64,000 bases of DNA from Pectobacterium brasiliense. Lineage in GTDB: Bacteria > Pseudomonadota > Gammaproteobacteria > Enterobacterales > Enterobacteriaceae. Both the position numbers and the translations under genes were made by a program. Positions 52,205 through 62,202 of the stretch are shown one piece after another. The stretch spans positions 682,001-746,000 of the forward strand of contig NZ_JACGFN010000002.1 in the NCBI RefSeq assembly GCF_016950255.1, in the 5' to 3' direction. The first letter of the stretch is position 1; each line of letters opens with the position of its first letter. The notes beneath the pieces were generated by a model that was given only the letters and a program-made list of their open reading frames with translations, was not told the DNA's origin and searched no databases.

Positions 52205-54349
52205 ATGCCCCGTACCATTATGCTCATCCCTACTGGCACAGGTGTGGGGCTGACGAGCATCAGCCTCGGCCTTATTCGCGCAATCGAACGTAAAGGTGTA
52301 CGCCTGAGTATCTTCAAGCCTGTCGCGCAGCCGCGCGACAGCAACGACATCACGGATCTAACCACGGCAATAGTTCGCACCAGTTCCCGCCTCCCCGTTG
52401 CGGAACCTCTTACGATAGCGCATACAGAATCACTGCTGTCACAGCAGAAAAAAGAGATTTTACTGGAAACTATTGTTGCCCGTTATCACGAAAACATCCG
52501 CCATGCCGATATCGTGCTGGTTGAAGGTCTGGTACCGACGCGTAAGCACCCATTCGCCGCATCGCTTAATATGGAAATTGCCAATACCCTGAACGCGGAA
52601 GTCATTCTTGTTCTGTCGCAAGGTTCTGACAATGCCGATGAACTAAAAGCACGCATTGAACTGGCGCGAAGCAGTCTGAAACCCAATAAGGGAACCTCCA
52701 TCATTGGTGCCATCGTCAATAAGCTCAACGCGCCAGTTGATGAACAAGGCCGTGCACGACCGGATCTTTCGCGGATTTTTGACGATGCAACCGGAGCTAA
52801 CGTCGTCAGTCTGGACATAAAGCGGCTGAAGGCGATGAGCCCACTTCCTTTACTCGGTGCGGTGCCATGGAACTTTGATCTGATTTCAACTCGGGTCAGC
52901 GACATTGTCAGCCATTTGCAGGCTGCCGCAATCCACACCGGCGATCGACAGACTCGCCGCATAAAATCGATCGTCTTCTGCGCGCGCAGCGTGCCGCATA
53001 TGTTGCAGTATTTCCAGCCTGGCGCACTGCTGGTGACATCAGCCGATCGTCCCGAAGTCATTATTGCCGCCTGTCTGGCTGCGATGAACGGGGTGGAAAT
53101 CGGCGCTCTTCTCCTCACCGGAGGCGAGCCAATCCCGAGCAGTATCCATACGTTGTGCGAACGTGCTTTTGCCACTGGCCTACCCGTCTATCTGGTACAG
53201 AGTAATACCTGGCAAACCTCTTTGGATTTACAGAGCTACCAGCCAACGGTGCCCGTTGATGATTACGAGCGTATCGAGCAGGTATGCGACTACATGGCAA
53301 ACTACATCGACCCCGTCTGGATTGATACGCTGAGTGCGGCCACCGAGCGTACGCATCGTCTGTCACCACCGGCGTTTCGCTATCAGTTAACCGAACTGGC
53401 GCGTCGCGCAGGTAAACGAATCGTGTTACCCGAAGGGGATGAACCACGTACAATCAAAGCGGCGGCCATCTGTGCCGAACGCGGCATCGCTCACTGTGTA
53501 TTATTAGGCGATCCGGAAAATATTCTGCACATCGCGGCATCTCAAGGCGTATCGCTGGGCGATGGAATCACGATTATCGATCCCCACGTTGTCAGGGAAC
53601 GCTATGTGCCACGCCTGGTTGAGTTACGAAAAAACAAAGGAATGACGGACATCGTCGCCCGCGAACAGTTGGAAGATAATGTCGTACTTGGCACGCTGAT
53701 GCTTGAACAAGACGAAGTGGATGGTCTGGTTTCTGGCGCGGTACACACGACAGCCAACACGATACGCCCTCCACTACAGCTGATTAAAACCAGGCCGGAA
53801 AGCGCTCTGGTATCCTCCATCTTCTTTATGCTACTGCCCGAGCAGGTATTGGTGTACGGCGACTGCGCGATCAATCCCGATCCTACGGCAGAGCAACTGG
53901 CCGAGATTGCGATTCAATCCGCAGACTCAGCGGCGCTATTCGGCATTGAACCACGCGTGGCGATGATATCCTATTCGACCGGCAATTCCGGCTCTGGCAA
54001 CGATGTCGAAAAAGTGAGGGAGGCGACGCGGATAGCACAGGCGAGACGGCCGGATATGATTATTGATGGTCCACTGCAATATGATGCCGCAATTATGGCG
54101 GATGTTGCCCGCGCGAAGGCACCGGACTCAAAGGTAGCAGGGAAAGCGACCGTTTTTATTTTCCCGGATTTGAATACCGGCAATACCACCTACAAAGCCG
54201 TTCAACGTTCCGCCGACCTGACCTCTATCGGGCCAATGCTGCAAGGGATGCGCAAACCCGTAAACGATCTTTCACGCGGGGCGCTGGTTGACGATATCGT
54301 CTACACCATCGCGCTGACTGCGATTCAGGGCGCGCAGCACAACCCTTAA
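52205..54349 (+). CDS. pta: Phosphate acetyltransferase (Pta, long form)
   Basis: A 714-residue phosphotransacetylase, the same length as E. coli Pta, converting acetyl-CoA and phosphate to acetyl phosphate. The N-terminal P-loop-like/DRTGG region ([14 protein letters not shown]) and the C-terminal catalytic domain ([54 protein letters not shown]) are complete. No ackA is adjacent; E. coli has ackA-pta elsewhere. Its place after the EutE- and AdhP-like genes suggests a dedicated paralogue, like EutD in eut operons, but it is the long Pta form, not the short EutD. Confidence 0.93.
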   Translation: MPRTIMLIPTGTGVGLTSISLGLIRAIERKGVRLSIFKPVAQPRDSNDITDLTTAIVRTSSRLPVAEPLTIAHTESLLSQQKKEILLETIVARYHENIRHADIVLVEGLVPTRKHPFAASLNMEIANTLNAEVILVLSQGSDNADELKARIELARSSLKPNKGTSIIGAIVNKLNAPVDEQGRARPDLSRIFDDATGANVVSLDIKRLKAMSPLPLLGAVPWNFDLISTRVSDIVSHLQAAAIHTGDRQTRRIKSIVFCARSVPHMLQYFQPGALLVTSADRPEVIIAACLAAMNGVEIGALLLTGGEPIPSSIHTLCERAFATGLPVYLVQSNTWQTSLDLQSYQPTVPVDDYERIEQVCDYMANYIDPVWIDTLSAATERTHRLSPPAFRYQLTELARRAGKRIVLPEGDEPRTIKAAAICAERGIAHCVLLGDPENILHIAASQGVSLGDGITIIDPHVVRERYVPRLVELRKNKGMTDIVAREQLEDNVVLGTLMLEQDEVDGLVSGAVHTTANTIRPPLQLIKTRPESALVSSIFFMLLPEQVLVYGDCAINPDPTAEQLAEIAIQSADSAALFGIEPRVAMISYSTGNSGSGNDVEKVREATRIAQARRPDMIIDGPLQYDAAIMADVARAKAPDSKVAGKATVFIFPDLNTGNTTYKAVQRSADLTSIGPMLQGMRKPVNDLSRGALVDDIVYTIALTAIQGAQHNP

Positions 54350-54361
54350 TCCCAGAAGTAA

Positions 54362-54390
54362 AAAACCGGGCGATGCCCGGTTTTCTCTTT
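54362..54390. terminator. Terminator between pta and cysH
   Basis: A perfect 10-base-pair stem (54362-54371 with 54375-54384) with GAT loop has A-rich sequence before and T-rich after, so it can serve both convergent genes. Confidence 0.88.
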
Positions 54391-55124
54391 TACCCTTCGT
54401 GCAGCCCGCATTCGCGTTTCAGGCCGAAGAAACGCGTTTCTTCTTCGGCCATACCCGGTTCCCATTTACGGGTGGTGTGCGTATCACCGACTGACAGATA
54501 GCCCTGCTCCCACAGCGGATGGTAATCCAGGCCGTTTTCTTTCAGGTACCGGTACACCGTTCGGTTGTCCCAGTCGATAATCGGCAGGAATTTGAAGACG
54601 CCGCGCTGAATCGCCAGCACCGGTAATTCCCCCCGGCTGCCGGACTGCTCACGACGCAGGCCAGCAAACCATGTTTTCGCTTTTAACTCACTCAGCGCCC
54701 GATTCATCGGCTCGACTTTATTCAGCAGGTTGTAGCGCTCAATGCCTTCCACACCCTGCTCCCACAGCTTGCCGTAGCGCGCCTCTTGCCAGGCCGGAGA
54801 TTCAGCCGCGCGATACACTTGCAGATTCAGCTTCAGCTGTTCCGTCAGCGCATCAATAAACTGATAGGTTTCAGGAAACAGATAGCCCGTATCCGTGAGG
54901 ATAACCGGAATATCCGGCCGCTGTTGCGTCACCAGATGCAGCGATACCGCCGCCTGAATGCCGAAACTGGACGACAACACATAGTCGCCCGGCAGATTCT
55001 CCAGCGCCCAGCTCACTCTTTCCTGCGCCGATAGCAGCTCAAGCTGACCATTGACGATAGCCAGCGCGGCCGCCTGCTCCGCTTTCGGCAACGCGTTGAG
55101 CGCCTCAAGATTAAATTCGGCCAT
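54390..55124 (-). CDS. cysH: Phosphoadenylylsulfate reductase
   Basis: PAPS reductase, 244 residues, reducing PAPS to sulfite with thioredoxin. It has the PP-loop-like [18 protein letters not shown], the [17 protein letters not shown] segment and the single catalytic Cys in the C-terminal KRECGLHEG. The start is 12 bases after the cysI stop; it is last in cysJIH. Confidence 0.97.
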   Translation of the reverse strand: MAEFNLEALNALPKAEQAAALAIVNGQLELLSAQERVSWALENLPGDYVLSSSFGIQAAVSLHLVTQQRPDIPVILTDTGYLFPETYQFIDALTEQLKLNLQVYRAAESPAWQEARYGKLWEQGVEGIERYNLLNKVEPMNRALSELKAKTWFAGLRREQSGSRGELPVLAIQRGVFKFLPIIDWDNRTVYRYLKENGLDYHPLWEQGYLSVGDTHTTRKWEPGMAEEETRFFGLKRECGLHEG

Positions 55125-55136
55125 CAGGCTCTCCTG

Positions 55137-56870
55137 TCAGTCATAAAAATCGCGGGCAGGATCCAGCACCGCTTTAATGATGTTGGTGCGAATCACGAAA
55201 TCCCCGAAGCCTTCATTCTGCTGGCGATCTTGCGCCCACAGCCCGATAAATCGATCCATTTCTGCAAGGATCTCGGTTTCATTAATGTTCTCGCGATACA
55301 TACGCGGAATGCGTGTTCCCTCGCGATTCCCGCCCAGATGCAGGTTATAACGCCCCACCGCTTTGCCCACCAGACCGATTTCCGCCAGCATTGCGCGACC
55401 GCAGCCGTTCGGGCAGCCCGTCACGCGCAGAACGATGTGTTCATCGCCCACGCCGTGCTGCTGCATGATGCCTTCCACTTTCGTGACGAACTCCGGCAGG
55501 AAGCGTTCGGCTTCCGCCATCGCCAGCGGACAGGTCGGGAACGACACACAGGCCATCGAATTCTTGCGCTGCTCGCTGACGTCGTCATCAATCAGGCCGT
55601 GCTCACGCGCCAGCGCATCAATCTTCGCTTTGCTACGTGCAGGAACGCCTGCGATGATCAAATTCTGGTTCGCCGTTAAGCGGAAATCCCCTTTGTGGAT
55701 CTTGGCAATTTCCGCCAGACCGGTTTTCAACGGACGACCCGGATAATCCAGAACACGACCGTTTTCGATAAACAGCGTCAGATGCCATTTATTGTCGATG
55801 CCTTTTACCCAGCCGATGCGATCGCCACGTCCGGTGAATTCATAAGGACGCACGGCTTCAAATTTCACACCGGCACGCGCTTCCACTTCCTGCTTGAAGT
55901 TGTCTACGCCCACACGCTCCAGCGTGTACTTGGTTTTCGCGTTTTTACGGTTAGTACGATTACCCCAATCGCGCTGCGTGGTCACCACCGCTTCCGCGAT
56001 GGTCAGCGTATGCTCAATGGAAATGTAACCCAGCTCACTGGCGGTACGCGGGTAAGTTTCTTTGTCGCCGTGCGCGATAGAGAGCCCACCGCCCACCAGC
56101 ACGTTGAAGCCCACCAGACGGCCGTTATCGGCAATCGCAACGAAGTTGAGATCGTTCGCATGCAGATCGATATCATTCTGCGGCGGGATCACCACCGTGG
56201 TTTTGAACTTACGCGGCAGATACGTTGAACCTAAAATCGGCTCCTCATCCGTCGTGGCGACTTTCTCCTGATCCATCCAGATCTCAGCATAGGCGCGCGT
56301 ACGCGGCAGCAGATGCTCAGAAATCTTTTTCGCCCACTCATAGGCCTGCTGATGCAGTTCGGATTCTATCGGGTTAGACGTACACAGCACGTTACGGTTC
56401 ATGTCATTCGCCGTCGCCAGCGCGTCCAGCCCGATGCTATTCAGCATCTGGTGTACCGGTTTCACATTCGATTTGAGAATACCGTGATACTGGAACGTCT
56501 GGCGGTTCGTGATACGAATGCTGCCGTAGATCGTATTTTCAGTCGCAAATTTGTCGATCCGCAGCCACTGCTCTGGCGTCATCACGCCACCGGGAAGACG
56601 GCAGCGCAGCAGCATCGCATGGCGCGGCTCCAGCTTCTGCTCGGCACGTTCGGCGCGAATATCGCGGTCATCCTGCTGATACATACCGTGGAAACGGATC
56701 AGCAGAAAGTTATCGCCCCTGAAACCACCGGTCAGACCATCGTTCAGGTCTTCAGCAATCGTGCCGCGCAGAAAGTTACTTTCTGTCTTCATGCGCTCAG
56801 CATCAGCGAGTTTCCCTTCTACCACCAAGGGGCCGGGGTGTTTTTCACTGAAAACGTATTTTTCACTCAT
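55137..56870 (-). CDS. cysI: Sulfite reductase hemoprotein subunit
   Basis: The siroheme and 4Fe-4S subunit of NADPH sulfite reductase, 577 residues (E. coli 570). The cluster ligands lie in [15 protein letters not shown] and [16 protein letters not shown]. The ATG overlaps the cysJ stop by one base (TAATG). It reduces sulfite to sulfide with electrons from CysJ. Confidence 0.97.
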   Translation of the reverse strand: MSEKYVFSEKHPGPLVVEGKLADAERMKTESNFLRGTIAEDLNDGLTGGFRGDNFLLIRFHGMYQQDDRDIRAERAEQKLEPRHAMLLRCRLPGGVMTPEQWLRIDKFATENTIYGSIRITNRQTFQYHGILKSNVKPVHQMLNSIGLDALATANDMNRNVLCTSNPIESELHQQAYEWAKKISEHLLPRTRAYAEIWMDQEKVATTDEEPILGSTYLPRKFKTTVVIPPQNDIDLHANDLNFVAIADNGRLVGFNVLVGGGLSIAHGDKETYPRTASELGYISIEHTLTIAEAVVTTQRDWGNRTNRKNAKTKYTLERVGVDNFKQEVEARAGVKFEAVRPYEFTGRGDRIGWVKGIDNKWHLTLFIENGRVLDYPGRPLKTGLAEIAKIHKGDFRLTANQNLIIAGVPARSKAKIDALAREHGLIDDDVSEQRKNSMACVSFPTCPLAMAEAERFLPEFVTKVEGIMQQHGVGDEHIVLRVTGCPNGCGRAMLAEIGLVGKAVGRYNLHLGGNREGTRIPRMYRENINETEILAEMDRFIGLWAQDRQQNEGFGDFVIRTNIIKAVLDPARDFYD

Positions 56871-58699
56871 TAGTACACATCTCGCTGATAACGGCGCTCA
56901 AGGCGCAGATCGCTTAAAAACTCATCGGCCTGTTCACTGTCCATGCCGCCATGCTCAACTATCACGTCCAGCAGTGCCCGCTCGACGTCTTTCGCCATAC
57001 GGTTGGCATCACCACACACGTACAGGTGCGCGCCATCCTGAATCCAGCGCCAGACTTCCGCGCCTTTTTCCCGCAGTTTGTCCTGCACGTAAACTTTATT
57101 CGCCTGATCGCGCGACCAGGCCAGGTCGATGTTGGTTAACAGGCCATCTTTAACGTAGCGCTGCCATTCAACCTGATACAGAAAATCTTCCGTAAAGTGT
57201 GGGTTGCCGAAGAACAACCAGTTTTTCCCTTCAGCCCCATCGGCATCGCGCTGCTGCATAAAGGCGCGGAACGGCGCAATTCCGGTGCCCGGCCCAATCA
57301 TGATGACTGGCGCGTCGGAATTCGCAGGCAGACGGAAGTTATCGTTATGTTCGATGAAGACGCGGATTTCATCGTCTTCACTCAGTCTGTCGGCCAGATA
57401 GCTGGAAGCGCCACCGGCGCGCTCGCGGCCTTCGTATTCGTAGCGCACCACGCCAACGGTGATGTGCACTTCGCTTTCGACTTCCGCCTGCGAGGAGGCA
57501 ATAGAGTAAAGACGCGGCGTCAGCGGACGCAGCAGACCCAGCAGTTGCTCCGCCGTCAGTTCCGTCGGCGCTTGTCGTACCATATCCACCAGCGGTGTGC
57601 GCTGTGCGAACTGCTGAAGCGCAGGCTTATCGGCCAACAGCGACAGCAGCGTTTCATTACGCGACAGTGCCGCGTATTTCTCGACAATCGGTGCCGTGTT
57701 CTGCGTCAGTTCAAAATGGCTTTTCAGCGCCTGCGATAGTGGCAGCGTCTTGCCGTCAACGCTGACGGACTCATCGCCTTTCAGCCACAGCAGTTCCAGC
57801 AATTCCTGCACCAGCGCGGGGTCGTTATCGAACCACACGCCCAGCGCATCTCCCGGCTGGTAACGCAAACCAGAATCGCCCAGATCGATCTCGATATGGC
57901 GAACATCTTTTTCGGAGTTACGCCCGGTCACTTTCTGATTGACGGCAAACGTGGCATGCAGCGGTGAGGATTTGCTGTATGGGCTGCTGGTAATTTCATC
58001 CAGTGCGCCCTGAGCGGCAATCTGCGCGACGGCTTCGCCCTGAACCGGCACCCGCGCCTGCAAAATATCAACCAGCTGACGTCGCCATTGTTCGGCAAGC
58101 CCCTGATAATCTACATCGGCATCCACGCGATCCAGCAGACGTTCAGCGCCAAGTTCAGCCAGACGGCTATCGAAATCTTTACCCGCCTTGCTGAAGAATT
58201 CATAAGAGGTATCACCCAGACCAAACACGGCAAACGCGGTGTCTTTCATCTCCGGGGCTTTTTTGGACAGCAGGAACTTGTGCAGCGCGACGGCTTCTTC
58301 CGGCGGCTCCCCTTCCCCCTGAGTCGAGGCGACGATCAGCAGCAGTTTTTCCTGCCCGATTTGCTTGAATTTGTAATCACCCGCATTGACCAGATTGACG
58401 GACAGCTTGGCTGCCAGCAGATCGTCACGCAGCTGTTCCGCTACCCGACGTGCATTGCCCGTTTGTGAGGCGGAAATCAGCGTAATCGTTTGTACTGGTA
58501 CCGTGACTGCGGATGCTGTCGTTGCCGTGGCGGCGATTGCCCCCGGCTGCGCGTTCCCAGGCTGCTGTACCAGCCCCCAGAAATAGCCGGATAGCCAGGC
58601 CAGCTGCGTCGATGAGAAATCACCGGTTGCCGCCTGTAAACGCGTTAATTGCTCCACACTCAGCGGAAGCAATGAAGTGGGGGAAACCGGAGTAGTCAT
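56870..58699 (-). CDS. cysJ: Sulfite reductase flavoprotein subunit
   Basis: The FMN/FAD subunit of NADPH sulfite reductase, 609 residues. In order: an N-terminal flavodoxin domain (about 70-215; [27 protein letters not shown]), an FAD-binding domain with [21 protein letters not shown], and a C-terminal NADPH domain ([17 protein letters not shown]; final RRYQRDVY). An Ala/Thr/Val-rich linker at about 55-70 is longer than usual. First gene of cysJIH. Confidence 0.97.
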   Translation of the reverse strand: MTTPVSPTSLLPLSVEQLTRLQAATGDFSSTQLAWLSGYFWGLVQQPGNAQPGAIAATATTASAVTVPVQTITLISASQTGNARRVAEQLRDDLLAAKLSVNLVNAGDYKFKQIGQEKLLLIVASTQGEGEPPEEAVALHKFLLSKKAPEMKDTAFAVFGLGDTSYEFFSKAGKDFDSRLAELGAERLLDRVDADVDYQGLAEQWRRQLVDILQARVPVQGEAVAQIAAQGALDEITSSPYSKSSPLHATFAVNQKVTGRNSEKDVRHIEIDLGDSGLRYQPGDALGVWFDNDPALVQELLELLWLKGDESVSVDGKTLPLSQALKSHFELTQNTAPIVEKYAALSRNETLLSLLADKPALQQFAQRTPLVDMVRQAPTELTAEQLLGLLRPLTPRLYSIASSQAEVESEVHITVGVVRYEYEGRERAGGASSYLADRLSEDDEIRVFIEHNDNFRLPANSDAPVIMIGPGTGIAPFRAFMQQRDADGAEGKNWLFFGNPHFTEDFLYQVEWQRYVKDGLLTNIDLAWSRDQANKVYVQDKLREKGAEVWRWIQDGAHLYVCGDANRMAKDVERALLDVIVEHGGMDSEQADEFLSDLRLERRYQRDVY

Positions 58700-58951
58700 T
58701 GTGATTTCTGTTTCCTTGTGCCTGTGCTGTTAGCCAACGACGCTAATACAAAAACATGCAATAAAAAGATGGATGGAGGATAAGGGTAACGATCTGCATC
58801 TTAACAATTAAAGAAATGATGGAAATATTAAATAACCAAAATGACTAAATGGTTTTTCTGATAGTCCTTATTGCTTAAAGTGTTATGCCTGATGGCACGT
58901 ACGCTTCAAGCCTGTCACGAGGGAAATACAGGTAGGATGTCATGAGGAAGA
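58700..58951. other. Control region upstream of cysJ
   Basis: AT-rich non-coding DNA before cysJ. In enterobacteria CysB activates cysJIH from here; no precise CysB site can be pointed out by eye. Confidence 0.4.
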
Positions 58952-58970
58952 AGGGCTGCCATGCAGCCCT
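58952..58970 (-). terminator. Terminator of the PilZ/HD-GYP gene
   Basis: A perfect 8-base-pair stem (58952-58959 with 58963-58970) with a 3-base loop, followed on the minus strand by cttcttcctc. The T-tract is weak, but the hairpin lies 19 bases after the stop. Confidence 0.65.
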
Positions 58971-58988
58971 CTATGAAGACGGTACTCA

Positions 58989-60713
58989 CTAAATTTTCAG
59001 GACCTTCATGCCGAAATCGTCAGGATGAACGATGTTTTCGAGCTTACCGACCTGCTGCAAGTCGCCATTAGAAACGACGCTGCTGATATTGGTATCAGGA
59101 AAACGAAGGTTCTTGGTGAGATGCACCACGATAGGCTTACCCTTTTTATCAATATCCATCACCCACCCGAGGAAACCTCCCGAATATTTCGCCAGACTGC
59201 CGATGGGGTAGAGGCCGTAAATCTGCACATATTTGACCAGCACAGCTTTATCATAGGCCGCGTTAGCCTCATAGATTTTGCGATAGGCGGCCAATGGCGT
59301 GCGAGGGGAAATACCATTACGCGCATGCCTGAGCTTATTAATCGCCTTAATCACAGAGACCAGCCGGACTAACGGCGACAATGGTTCGGCACGCTTGCCT
59401 TGCGGATACCCGCTGCCGTCCACACGCTCGTTGGCATTCTCAATCACATCGCGGCAGGTGGGGCTTATCGACCAGCCTAGCTCACGTAACTTCGCGCCCA
59501 GCACCGCCACATGACCGCTAAGGATCGCTTTCTGCGCCGGATTCATATTGACCTTGAGCGACGGAAGGCGGGCGTTGACCAACAGCGGTTTGCCCATCGT
59601 GTGGAGTAACGCGCCTAACACCGCCTCACGCAAATAGGGATCGTGTGGATCGGCAATTAACAACATGTCGGCCAATTTCCCCGCGACCTGCACCGCATGC
59701 CTGACCCAGTCCGCCTCATCACGCAGGAACGACAGCGCATACAGAAAAGCCTTTCGATCTTTTTTGACCATATACAGCAAGGTATCAACACAGTCATAAA
59801 AGATCTCAACGGGCAGCTGATTGCGCGTTTTGATATACATCAGCCCAATCTGAAGCCGATGGGCAATCTCCATAACGCCGCGTTCCATCGGGGTCTGGCG
59901 GGTACGTTTCTCTCGCTCCTGACTTTCTCGCAGCAACAGATTTTTCTCCTTAGTACCCGGAATGAACAACGGAGACGAATACACCATGCTGCCAGTCATA
60001 CCGGTTCGGTATGCAGCCTCTCTTTCCGACTCATTCGTGTAATGAAGCAGGGCTTCGGACTGGGATGAAGACAAATGGATAAATTGGATGCCGACGGCCG
60101 CATAGCCATTATTACCAAAGGGGCGTATATGGCGAATTTTCCCCTCGGCATAAAAGCTTTCTCCATTAGGGAATTCAAGCGTAATGCCGGGGATATCTTG
60201 ACCCACTTCAATCGCAATACTCTCAACCAGATCGATTTCGACCAGACATCCACCGGTCGATAAATTACGCAGGGTTCCGGGTACGTTAAGCGTGTGTAGA
60301 TAAACCTCAATGCGAACACGAGCCTGCATACCAAGAATAAAGGGAATACGAATCGCCCCCCTGTTTTCAGTGACAAAAACAGATTCTGGCAAACGACATT
60401 CCAGACGATAAAACATACTGTCCGTCTTGAATAATTGGGTCGGAATATTACAAAGACTGTAGGTTTCTCGTTCGATGTTATCCGTGCCTTTGAGCGCCTC
60501 CAGATCAAAATTCAAACCCCCATCGGCAAGATATCTGTCAATATCCGAGCCTGAGTATTCCACATCCAACACGATACGGTTTTTATCCGGATTCAATTCC
60601 GCAACGTCTGCTTTCAATGCATATAGCATATCCTTCGCATAGATAGACATCACATAGGTATGTTGCAGTAATGCGCTAATCACTTTAGCGGGAGGAGGAG
60701 AAAAGTGTTCCAC
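58989..60713 (-). CDS. PilZ protein with degenerate HD-GYP domain
   Basis: A 574-residue cytoplasmic protein without signal peptide or membrane helices. Residues ~1-115 look like a YcgR-N-type domain. A PilZ domain follows, with both cyclic-di-GMP contact motifs: RxxxR at 118-122 and NxSxxG at 150-155. Residues ~320-520 resemble HD-GYP phosphodiesterases, keeping VDGSGYP (431-437), but the metal ligands are changed: HD becomes HT (371-372) and the HHE triad becomes ANE (427-429). It is therefore likely a cyclic-di-GMP receptor whose HD-GYP part is a binding or regulatory module. Next to a divergent EAL gene. Confidence 0.78.
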   Translation of the reverse strand: MEHFSPPPAKVISALLQHTYVMSIYAKDMLYALKADVAELNPDKNRIVLDVEYSGSDIDRYLADGGLNFDLEALKGTDNIERETYSLCNIPTQLFKTDSMFYRLECRLPESVFVTENRGAIRIPFILGMQARVRIEVYLHTLNVPGTLRNLSTGGCLVEIDLVESIAIEVGQDIPGITLEFPNGESFYAEGKIRHIRPFGNNGYAAVGIQFIHLSSSQSEALLHYTNESEREAAYRTGMTGSMVYSSPLFIPGTKEKNLLLRESQEREKRTRQTPMERGVMEIAHRLQIGLMYIKTRNQLPVEIFYDCVDTLLYMVKKDRKAFLYALSFLRDEADWVRHAVQVAGKLADMLLIADPHDPYLREAVLGALLHTMGKPLLVNARLPSLKVNMNPAQKAILSGHVAVLGAKLRELGWSISPTCRDVIENANERVDGSGYPQGKRAEPLSPLVRLVSVIKAINKLRHARNGISPRTPLAAYRKIYEANAAYDKAVLVKYVQIYGLYPIGSLAKYSGGFLGWVMDIDKKGKPIVVHLTKNLRFPDTNISSVVSNGDLQQVGKLENIVHPDDFGMKVLKI

Positions 60714-61256
60714 GATAAGATCTACCTATTAACGCGACGGTGATATACCCCAAAATCCAAAAAGGATTTCCCTTTTAATAGAAACGAATTTTTACACGAA
60801 CGTAAAATTTTTACACAAAATTAAAAACGGTAAAAAACACCTATTCTTACTGAGTGAAACCTCTCCCAGATTTAATTTATGCGATTTTCTTCACCCTAAT
60901 ACCATGACGACATGACGATCTTCATGATGTTGATCATCCTAACAAGGATGTTATGAAGTCACAACGATCGCCCCTACACGTTAAATTGATTAAAATTAAA
61001 ACAAAAATAAATCAAAAACCAATTAAACAAAAAATAATGAAACTAAAAACCAATTAAATAATAACAAACAGGATAAACACCCAAAGATAATATAGATTTA
61101 AACGATCATTAATTTTTAATTGATAGTCAAAAACTATTAAACGTAGATAATTGATCATTTAAAACAATTTCCAAATATTCCAAACTATTGTGTAGAATCC
61201 AGCCGAGTAAGGCTCTGGAATTCCTATTTCTATGGAGAGGGTGAGTAATCAGTAAA
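60714..61256. other. Long AT-rich intergenic region between PilZ and EAL genes
   Basis: 543 bases without a credible ORF between divergent genes. It is markedly AT-rich, especially 60970-61190, and holds A/T tracts and repeated aaaaaccaattaaa elements, listed separately. Such DNA is typical of H-NS-silenced or recently acquired genes; this is an inference. Confidence 0.6.
61012..61141 (+). repeat. Spaced direct repeats upstream of the EAL gene
   Basis: A perfect 14-base direct repeat, aaaaaccaattaaa, occurs at 61014-61027 and 61045-61058, a 31-base period close to three helical turns. A third imperfect copy (tcaaaaactattaa) lies at 61127-61140. They lie 115-245 bases before the EAL start codon and could bind a regulator on one face of the DNA. 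Confidence 0.65.
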
Positions 61257-61997
61257 ATGAATACAACAACATTGAATATCGATGGAAAAATTCTTAGGCT
61301 GACAGCAGAGTTTCAGCCTATTATCCATCTCCCTCAAAATAAAATATTCCGCTATGAAGCCCTCGCCAGGTTTTATAACTCAGAAGGCGTTTTAACATCG
61401 ACTCAGCAGACCATAGATAAAATTGAGGAGTGTAAAGCCATCGATAAAGTGACAGACTTTATGTTTGATGTGGTCTGTCAGGTAATAAAAAATAAAAGTA
61501 GCATGACAATATCATTCAACCTGTCGCATTTACTTTTCAATAATTCCGCCTATCTGGAAAAGTTATACCAAAAATGCCTCATGCATGAGGTTAGCCCACA
61601 GAATATAGAAATAGAGATCAGTGAAAAAACAACCCGGCAGCAGTTAATAGACGGGATACCCTTTTTAAATCAGGCCAAGAAATATGGCTTTATGATTTCA
61701 TTAGATGACTTCGGCGCAGGAAATTTACAAATAGACAGCCTGAGCTTGTTTGACTTCGATACCATAAAAATCGATCGCTCTATTATCGATGGCATCGGGA
61801 AAGAAGAGACAAAATCACAAAAACTAAAAGTCTTATTGAACAAACTCATTCCTCTTGGCGTAAACATTATCTGTGAAGGCGTTGAGAAGGCGACCGATTT
61901 GAACCGGTTAAATAAATATCACCCCATTGGGATTCAAGGATATATCTTCTATCGCCCACTCACATTCAGCCAATTAAGGCTGCTGGAAGGCTTTTAG
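61257..61997 (+). CDS. Stand-alone EAL-domain protein, probable cyclic-di-GMP phosphodiesterase
   Basis: A 246-residue protein that is essentially one EAL domain. The catalytic set appears intact: E34 in the EAL signature (YEALARF), N88 (FNLS), E120 (EIEISE), D150-D151 (DDFGAG), K171 (KIDRS), E207 and E210 (CEGVE) and Q227 (QGYIFYRPL). Active hydrolysis of cyclic-di-GMP to pGpG is therefore predicted. No GGDEF, sensor or membrane segment is present, so control is probably transcriptional, through the long AT-rich upstream region. Codons are more AT-rich than in neighbours, hinting at transfer. Confidence 0.88.
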   Translation: MNTTTLNIDGKILRLTAEFQPIIHLPQNKIFRYEALARFYNSEGVLTSTQQTIDKIEECKAIDKVTDFMFDVVCQVIKNKSSMTISFNLSHLLFNNSAYLEKLYQKCLMHEVSPQNIEIEISEKTTRQQLIDGIPFLNQAKKYGFMISLDDFGAGNLQIDSLSLFDFDTIKIDRSIIDGIGKEETKSQKLKVLLNKLIPLGVNIICEGVEKATDLNRLNKYHPIGIQGYIFYRPLTFSQLRLLEGF

Positions 61998-62202
61998 CTG
62001 GCATTCCTCGATTTTGCTGCCCTGCCAGTTAACGCATCATAACCAATCCGCGATACCCACTCCCACAATAAATGCCACGTCAACAACATGTTAGACGATC
62101 GCGATTAGCGAACAGGCTCACATTTCTGACGTTCGCCACAGGAATTTATCCTTTGCGATAACACATCAATGCGATACTCACGCCAGTGGCAACGGGAGAA
62201 AA

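Noticed and set aside
47911..54390. Possible CRISPR array, because E. coli carries CRISPR-Cas between cysD and cysH
   Set aside because: No regularly spaced repeats and no cas genes were seen; the interval is filled by cysG and metabolic genes.
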